Source of the DNA: Spirulina sp. CS-785/01 | Lineage (GTDB): Bacteria; Cyanobacteriota; Cyanobacteriia; Cyanobacteriales; Spirulinaceae | DNA length: 45,482 nt | NCBI RefSeq assembly: GCF_028330525.1 | Contig: NZ_JAQMSD010000055.1 | Span: 1 to 45,482 of the forward strand | Direction of reading: 5' to 3' | In this document: positions 37,634-45,482 of the stretch, piece by piece | Position numbering within the stretch: position 1 is the first letter of the stretch | Layout: every line of letters starts with the position of its first letter | Translations under genes and position numbers: made by a program | Notes under the pieces: model-generated | The model's input: only the letters and a program-made list of their open reading frames with translations | Database searches by the model: none | What the model was told of the DNA's origin: nothing

Positions 37634-39115
37634 TCAAGGAATCCACTTAGGATCAAGGCCATTTGTCACTTCCTCTGGGGGGATTAACTCTGCATTCTCC
37701 CGATCGCGCACAAAATCCGGCAACGGCAACAACCAAACCTCCCCTGATGCTTGTTCCTCCTCCGAGGCCCCATCCTCCTCTAACATCACCTGATCAAACA
37801 ATAAATTGCGACCATCTGGGGCCATACTCATGCGCACATCCGGATCATTGGTTAACTCCACCAAAGCAAAATTATTCCCCGTTTGGGTATTAATCAAGGT
37901 CAGAAACGGAGTAGCACTGCGACGATTCTGGTCTAACGCTTCAAGTTGCAAACAATATAATAACTCCCCTTGGCGCGGTTCAAAGGCACAATCAAGAAGA
38001 TCTCCCCCAATGGTTAATAACTCCTTACTCTCCCCCCGTTGATTAATCGCAAACAACGATTTACTAAAATCCTCATTCTCTTTTAACACAATCATCCGTT
38101 GGGAGGGCTGCTCCGATAAGGCGATAATCTGCTCATAGTCGGGGAAAAACTCCCACTGTTGGCCCTGGGGAGTTAAAGGAATAAGCGACACCCCACGGGG
38201 TTGGGTTACGGCTAAATTTTGACTATCGGGGGTAATTTGAAAGGTATTCGCACTGATACCTAAAGAGCGGGGGTTTCCCTCCTTCGGAATCACCCACAAT
38301 CCCCCATCCTCTTGGTTTTGCCGATTGGCCCGTTGCACCACAATTAAATTGCCATCTTGGGACAAATCAAACTGAAAATTGCGGTAATTTTGGGCATCTA
38401 ATACCCGTTTAATGCGGCCTGGGGGTTGGGGATCGGTGTCCGGTTGATAATTTAACCCGGTGGTGACGGTGTAGAGTTTTTGGGTATTGGCCTCCTGATT
38501 GGCCTCGTATGCGGAAAATAAGACCCGATCGCCCTCTGGATAGGGTGCAAATTGGGTGACAATGAGATCGGGCGGTGTAAGGGCAATTTTCTTGGCTTCA
38601 GTGATGTTATACAAGAGGAGACGACCCGCTTCTTCTCCGGTAATGCCTAAATAGGCAAAGGCGCGATCGCGGGTTTCCACGGTCCCCGTAAACTCCTCCA
38701 TTGTCTCCGGCGTTTGTTGCCCAGACAAAGGTTCAGTCTGGGCCTCCTCTAACCTCACCTCATAGTCGGTCCCATAAGCGGGTAAATCCGTCAGCGTATA
38801 AACAAATTTACGCCCTCCCCCACTCAACTTGCCAGAGAGAGGGGGAGAAATCTCTAAATTCTCCGCCACCGTTTCCCCGTCCATCGCTTCATTAAACCGC
38901 AGGGTAAAAGACTCTGCCTCCACCCCAATCGGCTGATTATCCCCACTAAACTCTACCACCTTGGGCCTAGTTTGGTCTCCCACCACCAACACCCCCAGTA
39001 ACGCCAGCGTTAACCCACCTATGGAGGCAATAGCCGCTACATCAAAGGGACTCCTCGACTGAGAGGAGTCCGCAAACCGTCTCCAAGACAGAATCCTATT
39101 GAGCTTGAACTTCAT
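37634..39115 (-). CDS. Membrane-anchored protein with Ig-like domain and beta-propeller-like repeats
   Basis: The 493-residue protein has a short cytoplasmic N-terminus and one membrane segment (about 25-46, VAAIASIGGLTLALLGVLVV). A bacterial Ig-like domain of the Big_5/SbsA kind follows (about 52-150: RPKVVEFSGDNQ...TLRFNEAMDGETVAENLEIS). The remainder (155-490) has repeated short segments such as LSQDGNLIVVQ, ITPDSQNLAVTQ and MAPDGRNLLFDQ, typical of TolB/PD40-type beta-propellers. It would face the periplasm. The role is unknown. It is unrelated to the cas operon but lies upstream of it on the same strand, and a weak stem AGGGAA / TTCCCT (37580-37597 region) may separate them. Confidence 0.62.
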   Translation of the reverse strand: MKFKLNRILSWRRFADSSQSRSPFDVAAIASIGGLTLALLGVLVVGDQTRPKVVEFSGDNQPIGVEAESFTLRFNEAMDGETVAENLEISPPLSGKLSGGGRKFVYTLTDLPAYGTDYEVRLEEAQTEPLSGQQTPETMEEFTGTVETRDRAFAYLGITGEEAGRLLLYNITEAKKIALTPPDLIVTQFAPYPEGDRVLFSAYEANQEANTQKLYTVTTGLNYQPDTDPQPPGRIKRVLDAQNYRNFQFDLSQDGNLIVVQRANRQNQEDGGLWVIPKEGNPRSLGISANTFQITPDSQNLAVTQPRGVSLIPLTPQGQQWEFFPDYEQIIALSEQPSQRMIVLKENEDFSKSLFAINQRGESKELLTIGGDLLDCAFEPRQGELLYCLQLEALDQNRRSATPFLTLINTQTGNNFALVELTNDPDVRMSMAPDGRNLLFDQVMLEEDGASEEEQASGEVWLLPLPDFVRDRENAELIPPEEVTNGLDPKWIP

Positions 39116-39154
39116 TGAAGCCTAACCGATCACAAAAAAATCAATATCTCCAGA

Positions 39155-40783
39155 TTACCCCGCGATCGCCTCAATTGTATTCTGAGGTGTAGTTTCTTCT
39201 TTGGCCCCTTCCTCAGCCAAATATTGCGCCAACTGTTGCTCAATATTATTCTTCACTAGCCCCCGATACTCAATAAAATGCTCCCCATGGGCGCACACTG
39301 TCAAATAACTCAAAATCACCTCTCGGTGGTGAATAAACATCTGTAAGAGATACCACCAGAACGTAAAACGGGTTTTCCGCTTCACTCCTTGTCGCCATAA
39401 AAGAGTCCCAAACGCCCGAACGAGTTGTAAATCAATCGTTTTTCCGGGGTATTTCTTCTCACACTTCGCCTGTTTGGCTTTCTCCTTCCGCTTCTGATAA
39501 CAAGGAGCAGTCCCTAAAATGCGATAATGTTGATAGGTTCGGTCTAAGAAATTTTGCGGATCGTACAATTCCCAAAACCCCTTAATATACTCGCGGGTAA
39601 TTTCCTCAATGGGACGAGTGGGGACAAAGTTCATTAAACTGGTTTGATTAATATTGGCTTCCCCTTTGCGTAAGCGGCCTTCCTTCTCTAACCGATGCCA
39701 TAACCCGGTATCCGGTAACGCTTGCAGCATACTGAAAAAGGCTGTGGGAATAGTGGTTTGCTTGACAAACTCCACAATCCGTTCCCCTGCGCCGGATTTT
39801 TCCCCATCAAAGCCAATAATAAACCCAGCCATCACCCGCAAGCCAGAGCGAGTAATTTTTAACACCGACTCCGAGAGGGGATCACGAGTATTTTGATATT
39901 TCTTCGTCACCGATAAACTGGACTCATCGGGGGTTTCAATGCCCAAAAAGACCGCATTAAAATTACAATCGGTCATTAAGTCCATTAACTCTTGATCGTT
40001 GGCTAAATCCACCGATGCTTCTGTGGAGAAGGTGAAAGGATAGCCTCGTTCTTCTACCCAAGGGGTCAATTCCCGCAGTAAAATCTTCACATTGCGCTTA
40101 TTGCCAATAAAGTTATCATCCACCATAAAGACACTGCTATGCCAGCCTAATTCGTAGAGTCGTTCTAACTCTGCGATGAGTTGTTGCGGAGACTTGGTGC
40201 GGGGTTTGCGACCATAGAGGACGATAATATCGCAAAATTCGCACTGGAAGGGACACCCCCGTGAAAACTGTACCGCCATATCGGAATAAGCGTCCATGTC
40301 CAGTAAGTCAAAGCGGGGGATGGGGGTTTGGGTAACATCGGGTTTTTCTAAAGCGCGGAATTTGCCGGATTTTTCTCCGTTTTCTAGGGCTTCGACGAAC
40401 ATAGGGATCGTAATTTCCCCTTCGTCTAAAATGAGATAATCGGCCCCGGCTGCTTCGACTTCTTGGGGGAAGGCGGTGGCGTAGGGCCCGCCGACTCCTA
40501 CGGGAATTTCCCGTTTTTTGGCTTCTTGGATGAGATAGGCAAAGTCTTCCCGATGGACAATCATCCCGGAAATAATCACTAATTCTGCCCAATTCCAGTC
40601 CTCTTCAGAGATGGTGGTAACATTGCGATCGCGCAATCGAAATTCCCACTCTTGCGGAAATAAGGCCGCCACGGTGATCAACCCTAATGGGGGGAGTAAG
40701 GCTTTGCGGCCCACTAATTCAAGGGTTTTTTCAAAAGACCAGAAACTTTTGGGGAAACGGGGATATAGCAGTAAAGTACGCAT
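39155..40783 (-). CDS. B12-binding-domain radical SAM protein (DUF4070 type), paralogue A
   Basis: The 542-residue protein has an N-terminal B12-binding-like Rossmann domain (about 1-140) in which the usual DxHxxG base-ligand motif is absent (RDRNVTT instead). A radical SAM barrel follows, with CxxxCxxC at Cys177, Cys181 and Cys184 (SRGCPFQCEFCDII). The C-terminal region has the DUF4070 pattern FWELYDPQNFLDRTYQHYRI. Such proteins are common in cyanobacteria, and most have no assigned substrate; HpnP-type hopanoid methylases share the architecture but I cannot claim that function. A close paralogue lies 99 bp upstream on the same strand, a tandem duplication. The ATG is supported by conservation with the paralogue. 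Confidence 0.8.
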   Translation of the reverse strand: MRTLLLYPRFPKSFWSFEKTLELVGRKALLPPLGLITVAALFPQEWEFRLRDRNVTTISEEDWNWAELVIISGMIVHREDFAYLIQEAKKREIPVGVGGPYATAFPQEVEAAGADYLILDEGEITIPMFVEALENGEKSGKFRALEKPDVTQTPIPRFDLLDMDAYSDMAVQFSRGCPFQCEFCDIIVLYGRKPRTKSPQQLIAELERLYELGWHSSVFMVDDNFIGNKRNVKILLRELTPWVEERGYPFTFSTEASVDLANDQELMDLMTDCNFNAVFLGIETPDESSLSVTKKYQNTRDPLSESVLKITRSGLRVMAGFIIGFDGEKSGAGERIVEFVKQTTIPTAFFSMLQALPDTGLWHRLEKEGRLRKGEANINQTSLMNFVPTRPIEEITREYIKGFWELYDPQNFLDRTYQHYRILGTAPCYQKRKEKAKQAKCEKKYPGKTIDLQLVRAFGTLLWRQGVKRKTRFTFWWYLLQMFIHHREVILSYLTVCAHGEHFIEYRGLVKNNIEQQLAQYLAEEGAKEETTPQNTIEAIAG

Positions 40784-40849
40784 GGGATTGAATTAATAAT
40801 GAATAATTTATTATTGAGCGAATTTTAGAACATTTGAAAGTTTGGACTA

Positions 40850-40871
40850 GGGGCAATATTGGGATTGCCCC
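40850..40871. repeat. Hairpin between the radical SAM paralogues
   Basis: GGGGCAAT and ATTGCCCC form an 8-bp perfect stem around ATTGGG. No T-run follows on the minus strand, so it may be a processing or attenuating hairpin. A similar GGGGCAATTC stem occurs near 9.04 kb. Confidence 0.5.
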
Positions 40872-40882
40872 AACCTTGGTGT

Positions 40883-42511
40883 TTAACTCGCTAACGAGTC
40901 CACCAGTTCCGCTTCAGAACTATCTTCTTTTGCCGCTTCTTCGGCTAAATATTGGGCTAACTGCTGCTCAATTTTATTCTTCACTAATTCCCGATATTCT
41001 AGGAAATGTTCCGCTTGGGCGCAAACCCCTAAATAACTAGGAATTCCTCGACGGTTATGGATGAACATTTGCAACAAATACCACCAGAAGCTAAAGCGGG
41101 TTTTCCGCAGGATACCTTGTCGCCAGCAAATAATCCCTAATGCCCGGATCATCCGCCAATCAATGGGTTTCCCCGCCCGTTTTTTCCCATACTTGGCTTG
41201 TTTTGCCTTCTCTTGCCGTTTCTTATGACAAGGGGCAGTCCCTAAAATGCGATAATGGCGATAGGTGCGGTCTAAGAAGTTTTGCGGGTCGTACAATTCC
41301 CAAAAGCTGTTGATATACTCCTGGGTAATTTCTTCAATGGGACGGGTGGGGACAAAGTTCATTAAACTGGTTTGATTAATATTGGCTTCCCCTTTGCGTA
41401 ACCGGCCTTCTTTCTCTAACCGATGCCATAAGGCCGTATCCGGTAACGCTTGTAGCATACTAAAGATGGCGGTAGGAATACTGGTTTTATCCACAAATTC
41501 AACAATCCGTTTTCCAGCGCCGGATTTTTCCCCATCAAAGCCAATAATAAACCCGGCCATCACCCGTATTCCAGAACGAATAATTTTGTTAACAGATTCG
41601 GAGAGGGGATCGCGGGTATTTTGATATTTTTTAGTCACTTCTAAACTGGACTCATCGGGGGTTTCAATGCCCAAGAAAACTGCCCCAAAGTTACAATCGG
41701 TCATTAAGTCCATTAATTCTTGATCATTGGCCAAGTCCACGGATGCTTCTGTGGAGAAGGTGAAGGGATAACCTCGTTCCTCGACCCAAGGGGTCAATTC
41801 CCGCAGTAAAATCTTTACATTGCGCTTATTGCCAATAAAATTATCATCCACCATAAAGATACTGCGTCGCCAGCCTAATTCGTAGAGGCGTTCTAACTCT
41901 GCAATGATTTGTTGCGGGGTTTTGGTGCGGGGTTTGCGGCCATAGAGGACAATAATATCGCAGAATTCACATTGGAACGGACAACCTCTAGAAAATTGGA
42001 TAGCCATTTCCGAGTAAGCCTCCATATCGAGGAGATCGAAGCGGGGGATGGGGGTTTCGGTAACGTCGGGTTTTTCTAAAGCGCGGAATTTCCCAGATTT
42101 TTCCCCGTTTTCTACGGCTTCGACGAACATGGGGATGGTGATTTCTCCTTCGTCTAAAATGAGATAATCGGCCCCGGCTGCTTCGACTTCTTGGGCGAAG
42201 GAGGTGGCGTAGGGGCCGCCGACTCCTACCGGGATACCTCGTTGGTTAGATTCTTTAATAAGATAAGCAAAGTCTTCCCGGTGGACGATCATTCCGGAGA
42301 TAATGACTAACTCGGCCCAATTCCAGTCATCTTCGCTGAGGGTGGTAACATTGCGATCTACGAGGCGAAATTCCCAGTCTTGGGGGAGTAAGGCCGCGAC
42401 GGTGATCAACCCTAGGGGGGGTAACATGGCTTTGCGGCCCACTAATTCGAGGGTTTTTTCAAACGACCAGAAACTTTGGGGAAATCGGGGATAAAGCAGT
42501 AAGGTACGCAT
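40883..42511 (-). CDS. B12-binding-domain radical SAM protein (DUF4070 type), paralogue B
   Basis: This 542-residue protein is the same length as paralogue A and highly similar along its whole length. Both have SRGCPFQCEFCDIIVLYGRK and NQTSLMNFVPTRPIEEIT. Differences cluster in the last 120 residues (for example GIICWRQGILRKTRFS here versus GTLLWRQGVKRKTRFT). The B12 domain again lacks DxHxxG (VDRNVTT). The cluster cysteines are all present, so both copies should be active. The C-terminal divergence may reflect different substrates. It is transcribed before paralogue A, probably in one operon. Confidence 0.8.
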   Translation of the reverse strand: MRTLLLYPRFPQSFWSFEKTLELVGRKAMLPPLGLITVAALLPQDWEFRLVDRNVTTLSEDDWNWAELVIISGMIVHREDFAYLIKESNQRGIPVGVGGPYATSFAQEVEAAGADYLILDEGEITIPMFVEAVENGEKSGKFRALEKPDVTETPIPRFDLLDMEAYSEMAIQFSRGCPFQCEFCDIIVLYGRKPRTKTPQQIIAELERLYELGWRRSIFMVDDNFIGNKRNVKILLRELTPWVEERGYPFTFSTEASVDLANDQELMDLMTDCNFGAVFLGIETPDESSLEVTKKYQNTRDPLSESVNKIIRSGIRVMAGFIIGFDGEKSGAGKRIVEFVDKTSIPTAIFSMLQALPDTALWHRLEKEGRLRKGEANINQTSLMNFVPTRPIEEITQEYINSFWELYDPQNFLDRTYRHYRILGTAPCHKKRQEKAKQAKYGKKRAGKPIDWRMIRALGIICWRQGILRKTRFSFWWYLLQMFIHNRRGIPSYLGVCAQAEHFLEYRELVKNKIEQQLAQYLAEEAAKEDSSEAELVDSLAS

Positions 42512-42595
42512 AGGATGATTGTATCGGGCAATATAAATTGTCGGTATCTTAACTTATTTACACAATAAATGCAGTGAATCAAGAATGATTAAAGT

Positions 42596-43282
42596 ATGGC
42601 ACAGAAATTAGTTGTAATTACAGGGGTGAGTCGTGGATTGGGACGGGCAATGGTTGATGGGTTTATTGAGTCGGGGTGTACGGTGTTAGGATGTGCAAGA
42701 TCGGAGGCTGCGATCGCGCAACTCCAACAAACCTACGGCAATCCCCATCATTTTACTGTTGTTGATGTGACAGATGCGCGATCGGTCCAAGCCTGGGCAG
42801 ATGTGGTTCTTTCCCATGCCCACGCCCCGGATTTAGTGATTAATAATGCCGGATTAATTAACCCAGCAAAACGACTTTGGGAAATGACAGAAGCAGAATT
42901 CAGCCCTGTGATAGATGTCAATATTAAGGGAGTTGTTAATGTGATTCGGGCTTTTGTTCCGCCCATGATTGAACGAGGAAAAGGGATTATTGTTAATTTT
43001 AGTTCCGGTTGGGGCCGGTCCACTTCTCCCTATGTCGCGCCCTATTGTGGCACAAAATGGGCAATTGAGGGGTTAACCCGCGCTTTAGCCCAAGAACTCC
43101 CGTCTGGTTTAGCCGCTATTCCGGTTAATCCGGGAATTATCCACACAGATATGTTAGATTCTTGTTTTGGGTCAAGTGCTGCGAGTTTCCCCCCTCCTGA
43201 ACAATGGAAAAAAAAGGCCATCCCGTTTCTATTAAGTTTAAAGGTAAAAGATAATGGGGTTTCTAAAACAATTGATAGTTGA
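42596..43282 (+). CDS. Short-chain dehydrogenase/reductase
   Basis: The 228-residue classical SDR has VITGVSRGLGRAM for cofactor binding, the structural NNAG motif (VINNAGLINP), the catalytic Ser in VNFSSGWGRS, and YxxxK as YCGTK (APYCGTKWAIEGLTRAL). Residues after 185 are shorter than in many SDRs and end with an alpha-helical tail. The substrate is unknown. It is divergent from the radical SAM operon with an 84-bp spacer, so promoters may overlap. No close relation to the SDR near 25.3 kb is apparent. Confidence 0.8.
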   Translation: MAQKLVVITGVSRGLGRAMVDGFIESGCTVLGCARSEAAIAQLQQTYGNPHHFTVVDVTDARSVQAWADVVLSHAHAPDLVINNAGLINPAKRLWEMTEAEFSPVIDVNIKGVVNVIRAFVPPMIERGKGIIVNFSSGWGRSTSPYVAPYCGTKWAIEGLTRALAQELPSGLAAIPVNPGIIHTDMLDSCFGSSAASFPPPEQWKKKAIPFLLSLKVKDNGVSKTIDS

Positions 43283-43392
43283 TAATTGGGGGAGATGGGG
43301 GAGATGGGGGAGATGGGGGAGTTGGGGGACACCAAGAACCAAGAACCAAGAAAATTGTTAACTGTTAATTGTTAATTGTTAATTGTTAATTA
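43283..43392. repeat. Mixed short tandem repeats between convergent genes
   Basis: GGGGGAGAT 9-mers (about 43287-43325), AAGAACC heptads (about 43333-43350) and GTTAATT heptads (about 43357-43392) follow one another. The GTTAATT units reach the stop codon of the MBL-fold gene. Confidence 0.75.
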
Positions 43393-44143
43393 AAACGCCA
43401 AACCGTTCGCCGGGAGTAGGTTCTATGATGCGGATATGTAGATTTTTGTCTCGGAGTAAACCTCGGAAATCGTCAATTGTTCCTTTTTTTTCTAAGAGGG
43501 AATTAATTAAGCCATCATACTCTATATCGCCTCCTGCTGCGGTAGGAATCATCACTTGGGGAGTTAACCATTCTGCCGCAGGTAAGGCGTTTTCTTGGCC
43601 GCGAATAAAGTCCCCAACGACAGGTAATTGTAAATTCACTAAAGGGGTAATTACGACATCTACCGCAGGGTAGTTTTTGAGTTGCGGAGAGTGATAACCG
43701 TGGGGTTCATAATAGAGACGAGTGTTGTGGGTTTTGTCTTCGAGAATATAGCCATTTTCGGTGAGGAATGGCCCAATGGGGGCCCCCGGAACGGCTACAA
43801 TTTCTAAGTCGTCTAGGGTGAAGCGTTCTCCGTGGGCTAAGGGAGTGATCTGTTGATAGCCTAGCTCCTGTACTACTTTAGCAGCATTGGGAGAGGCGAC
43901 GACAGGAAGATTGCGATCGAGTTGTTTCAGGGTGGGGGGATGAGTGTGATCTTCGAGTCCTTGGGAGAGTAAGATTAAATCGAGGTTTTCGGGAATTTCT
44001 CGATCTTCTGGGCGTTTCCCCTGAAAAAACCACGGTAAGTTAGCAAAGACTAATGGCCCGACGAGCCACGGATCAAGTAAAATACGCTTTGTGCCAAGTT
44101 CGATGAGCCAAGAGTTACTGTCTAGGTAGGTGAGATGGAGCAT
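43379..44143 (-). CDS. MBL-fold (beta-lactamase superfamily, UlaG-like) protein
   Basis: The 254-residue protein has the MBL fold opening LTYLDSNSWLIELGTKRILL followed by DPWLVGP. The usual HxHxDH metal motif is replaced by LSQGLEDHTH, where the first His is Gln. This may alter metal binding, although DHTH keeps an Asp-His pair. Later parts show PVGDFI and IPTAAGGDIEYDGL. This pattern is widespread in cyanobacterial MBL-fold hydrolases and plant-type homologues of unknown function. It converges with the SDR gene, separated by tandem repeats that cover its stop codon. Confidence 0.72.
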   Translation of the reverse strand: MLHLTYLDSNSWLIELGTKRILLDPWLVGPLVFANLPWFFQGKRPEDREIPENLDLILLSQGLEDHTHPPTLKQLDRNLPVVASPNAAKVVQELGYQQITPLAHGERFTLDDLEIVAVPGAPIGPFLTENGYILEDKTHNTRLYYEPHGYHSPQLKNYPAVDVVITPLVNLQLPVVGDFIRGQENALPAAEWLTPQVMIPTAAGGDIEYDGLINSLLEKKGTIDDFRGLLRDKNLHIRIIEPTPGERFGVLINN

Positions 44144-44156
44144 AATTGATAATTGA

Positions 44157-44233
44157 TTATTGTTTACTGTTTACGGGTTACGGGTTACGGGTTACTGATT
44201 ACTGTTTACGGGTTACTGATTACTGATTACTAT
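44157..44233. repeat. Heptanucleotide tandem repeat (STRR), GTTTACT/GGTTACG/GATTACT units
   Basis: About ten 7-bp units of the variants GTTTACT, GTTTACG, GGTTACG, GGTTACT and GATTACT lie between the divergent MBL-fold and Trp-rich genes. One variant, GTTTACT, is identical to a unit in the array before tamB. Confidence 0.8.
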
Positions 44234-44265
44234 AATCTATAAACCGAGCATCAGTTAGCAAGAGA

Positions 44266-44538
44266 ATGGCAAAAAAGCAGAAATTTCCTCATCTTTTAGG
44301 ATCGAAATGGACGGCAAAACAGAAAACTTGGGGATGGCGGCATTTTCAGGTGGTGAATCGGAAAAATGAGGGCAAATGGGTGTTTGCAGAGATGGTGGCT
44401 TCTTGTGATGCTGAGGTGCGTTTTTGGATTAATGCGAAGCAACTCAAGGATAAAAATCTTTGGGATGCGGGGTGGAAGACGTTGGAGGAAATGAATTGTC
44501 CTGAACCTGATGATCATGATTTGATTGTAGTTGAGTGA
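44266..44538 (+). CDS. Small Trp-rich protein, TIGR02450-type
   Basis: The 90-residue protein (KFPHLLGSKWTAKQKTWGWR followed by HFQVVNRK) has seven Trp residues and the WxxGWKTL ending. It matches the Trp-rich TIGR02450 family of cyanobacteria and marine bacteria, function unknown. Its length is as expected. It is preceded by the 7-bp repeat tract and TATAATC at 44230-44236 that may act as a -10. No operon partner. Confidence 0.8.
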   Translation: MAKKQKFPHLLGSKWTAKQKTWGWRHFQVVNRKNEGKWVFAEMVASCDAEVRFWINAKQLKDKNLWDAGWKTLEEMNCPEPDDHDLIVVE

Positions 44539-44951
44539 GTAGTGCTACCTTTATCTGCCTTGGGTTAAAACCCAAGGCTAATAGCTGAAACCCGTGTTTA
44601 ACGGGTTGATAGACATAAGCATTCAGCCGGAGTGCGTGAGCGCGTTTCCCCTGCGGGAATGCGCTCCGCGAACAGCTTTACACCGATGGATGAATCCTTC
44701 GACAGGCTCAGGAACAGGCAAGGGAGGACTTTAGTCCTCTGTGTCTGCTATAGCATTAGTATATGATTTGTGATCAATGAAATGTGTTTTAATCCATTGA
44801 GTTGTTTCGATTGGAAGCCACGGGATTTTAATCCGTGGAGAGTTCAATTTTAATTTTCCACAAGTCTCTAACTTGTTATATAGGATTATGGGGGTACGTT
44901 TGAGCATAGCCAATGCTGTACAACCTGACGATTTAAAGTTTATCTCACTGA
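44539..44951. other. Intergenic region with several repeats
   Basis: These 413 bp hold dispersed-element copy 4 at the left and a GC-rich inverted stretch (about 44630-44680, GCGTGAGCGCG and GGAATGCGCTCC). An AGGACT / AGTCCT stem lies near 44725-44740, and a stem CCACGG (44818-44823) / CCGTGG (44833-44838) follows. No gene is convincing. It lies downstream of the disrupted histidine kinase on the minus strand. Confidence 0.5.
44557..44632 (+). repeat. Dispersed palindromic element, copy 4 (two hairpins)
   Basis: The reverse-orientation palindrome (44558-44577) is followed by CTAATAGCTGAAA, the stem AACCCGT / ACGGGTT (44589-44607) and TAAGCATTCAGC. It aligns over about 68 bp with the reverse complement of copy 2. 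Confidence 0.78.
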
Positions 44952-45342
44952 TTACTGCTTTAGGGGGATGAGGATAGTGAAGGTTGTGCCTTCTCCGGGG
45001 GAGGAGTGACAAGTGAGTTCGCCACCGTGTTTTTCGGTGATAATTTGATAACTGATGGAGAGTCCCATTCCTGTCCCTTGTCCGAGGGATTTGGTGGTGA
45101 AGAAGGGGTTAAAAATTTTGGCTTGGATGGGGTTGGGGATGCCTGGGCCATTGTCGGTGATGGCGATAGAGGCTTGTTGGTCTGGGGTGAGGGTGGTGTG
45201 AATGGTAATCTGGGGGTGAAAGTAGGCGTTTTGGCTACAAACTTGTTCTAGGGCATCGATCGCATTGGATAAAAGGTTCATAAAGACTTGGTTCAGTTGT
45301 CCGGCATAACATTCCACGAGGGGTAAGCTGCTGTAGTCTTTG
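44952..45342 (-). pseudogene. Histidine kinase C-terminal fragment interrupted by an IS200/IS605-type element
   Basis: The fragment encodes a GHKL ATPase domain: N-box MNLLSNAIDAL, G1 DNGPGIP, F-box FNPFFTTK and G2 GTGMGLSIS, ending LIPLKQ. Upstream the frame reads NKDYSSLPLVECYAGQLNQV, the usual lead into this domain in cyanobacterial kinases. It then runs into insertion-sequence DNA at about 45343 and meets a stop farther on (TGA at 45396-45398). The phosphoacceptor and sensor part must lie beyond the element, outside the window, if it survives. The catalytic half on its own has no proper start codon (GTG 45317 only). Loss of function is expected unless transcription and translation start from the element. 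Confidence 0.75.
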
Positions 45343-45482
45343 TTGACATCCTCCCTCGACAGAGCCGAGGGATTCCTAAGAATCAGCGAGGTTCTTCATT
45401 CAACGACTCCGCTTGCTGTGACAAGATTTCTCCAGCCACAGTAGAGGCAGTGTCTCCTGAAGCGTTTCCTATCGTGTAGATA
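45343..45482 (-). mobile_element. End of an IS200/IS605-family (TnpB-carrying) element
   Basis: On the minus strand the sequence shows a tnpB-like 3' end, then CCCTCG / CGAGGG as a 6-bp hairpin (45353-45371), then GGATGTCAA at the boundary (45343-45351). A terminal hairpin close to the cleaved end, with no inverted repeats, is the IS200/IS605 right-end structure. The same region normally yields the TnpB guide RNA. The rest lies outside the window. Confidence 0.62.
45383..45482 (-). CDS. tnpB: TnpB-like protein, C-terminal end (partial)
   Basis: One frame reads IYTIGNASGDTASTV followed by AGEILSQQAESLNEEPR and a TGA at 45383-45385. The GNASGDTAST...SLNEEPR tail resembles C-terminal tails of cyanobacterial TnpB proteins, past the zinc finger. 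The RuvC motifs are outside the window, so activity cannot be judged. The gene continues beyond the right edge. Confidence 0.5.
   Translation of the reverse strand, partial: IYTIGNASGDTASTVAGEILSQQAESLNEEPR

Overview
The window is from a cyanobacterial chromosome. HIP1 octamers (GCGATCGC) are scattered throughout, several intergenic spaces hold 7-bp short tandem repeats (STRR type), and the genes include a 2-oxoglutarate decarboxylase/succinate-semialdehyde dehydrogenase pair (the cyanobacterial TCA bypass), TamB, CcdA, DUF4278, a Trp-rich TIGR02450-type protein and DUF4070-type radical SAM proteins. I cannot name the species. No rRNA or tRNA gene was recognised.

Layout. 1-9 kb: a possible transposase tail, ccdA, a multi-spanning glycosyltransferase-like protein, a TerB-like protein, the OGDC/SSADH pair and a chemoreceptor. 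9-17 kb: a very large secreted-type trypsin-like protease with Calx-beta, FG-GAP and DUF4114-like regions, an MscS channel just upstream of it, a DUF4278 protein with a clear terminator, and a coiled-coil/WD40 protein. 17.6-23.3 kb: a 1,920-residue TamB whose start codon abuts a 7-bp repeat tract. 23.5-26.5 kb: an AT-rich cytosine-C5 methyltransferase with an unusual C-terminal extension, an SDR and a small membrane-anchored protein.

26.6-37.6 kb is a complete type I-G (formerly I-U) CRISPR-Cas interference locus on the minus strand. It has cas3 (helicase plus C-terminal HD), csx17 (Cas8-like), csb1 (Cas7-like), csb2 (Cas5/Cas6-like), a leader, and an array of 41 identical 37-nt repeats with 40 spacers. 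No cas1, cas2 or cas4 is present. Upstream of cas3 is what I consider the most interesting signal. Two degenerate CRISPR repeats flank a 32-nt pseudo-spacer, with a TATAAT box upstream. The first 18 nt of the pseudo-spacer match the region between the -35 and -10 of the promoter facing cas3, and the only mismatches are at positions 6 and 12, the positions a type I Cascade flips out. This looks like a CreA/CreR-type crRNA-like RNA that would make the effector complex repress its own operon or a small CreT-like RNA. A 12-codon mini-ORF followed by a terminator-like hairpin lies directly downstream of the targeted promoter.

37.6-45.5 kb: a membrane-anchored beta-propeller-like protein, two tandem radical SAM paralogues, an SDR, an MBL-fold protein, a Trp-rich small protein, and a histidine kinase gene cut by an IS200/IS605-type element that runs off the right edge. 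A dispersed two-hairpin element built on the palindrome CCTTGGGTTTTAACCCAAGG occurs four times, once inside the cas operon.
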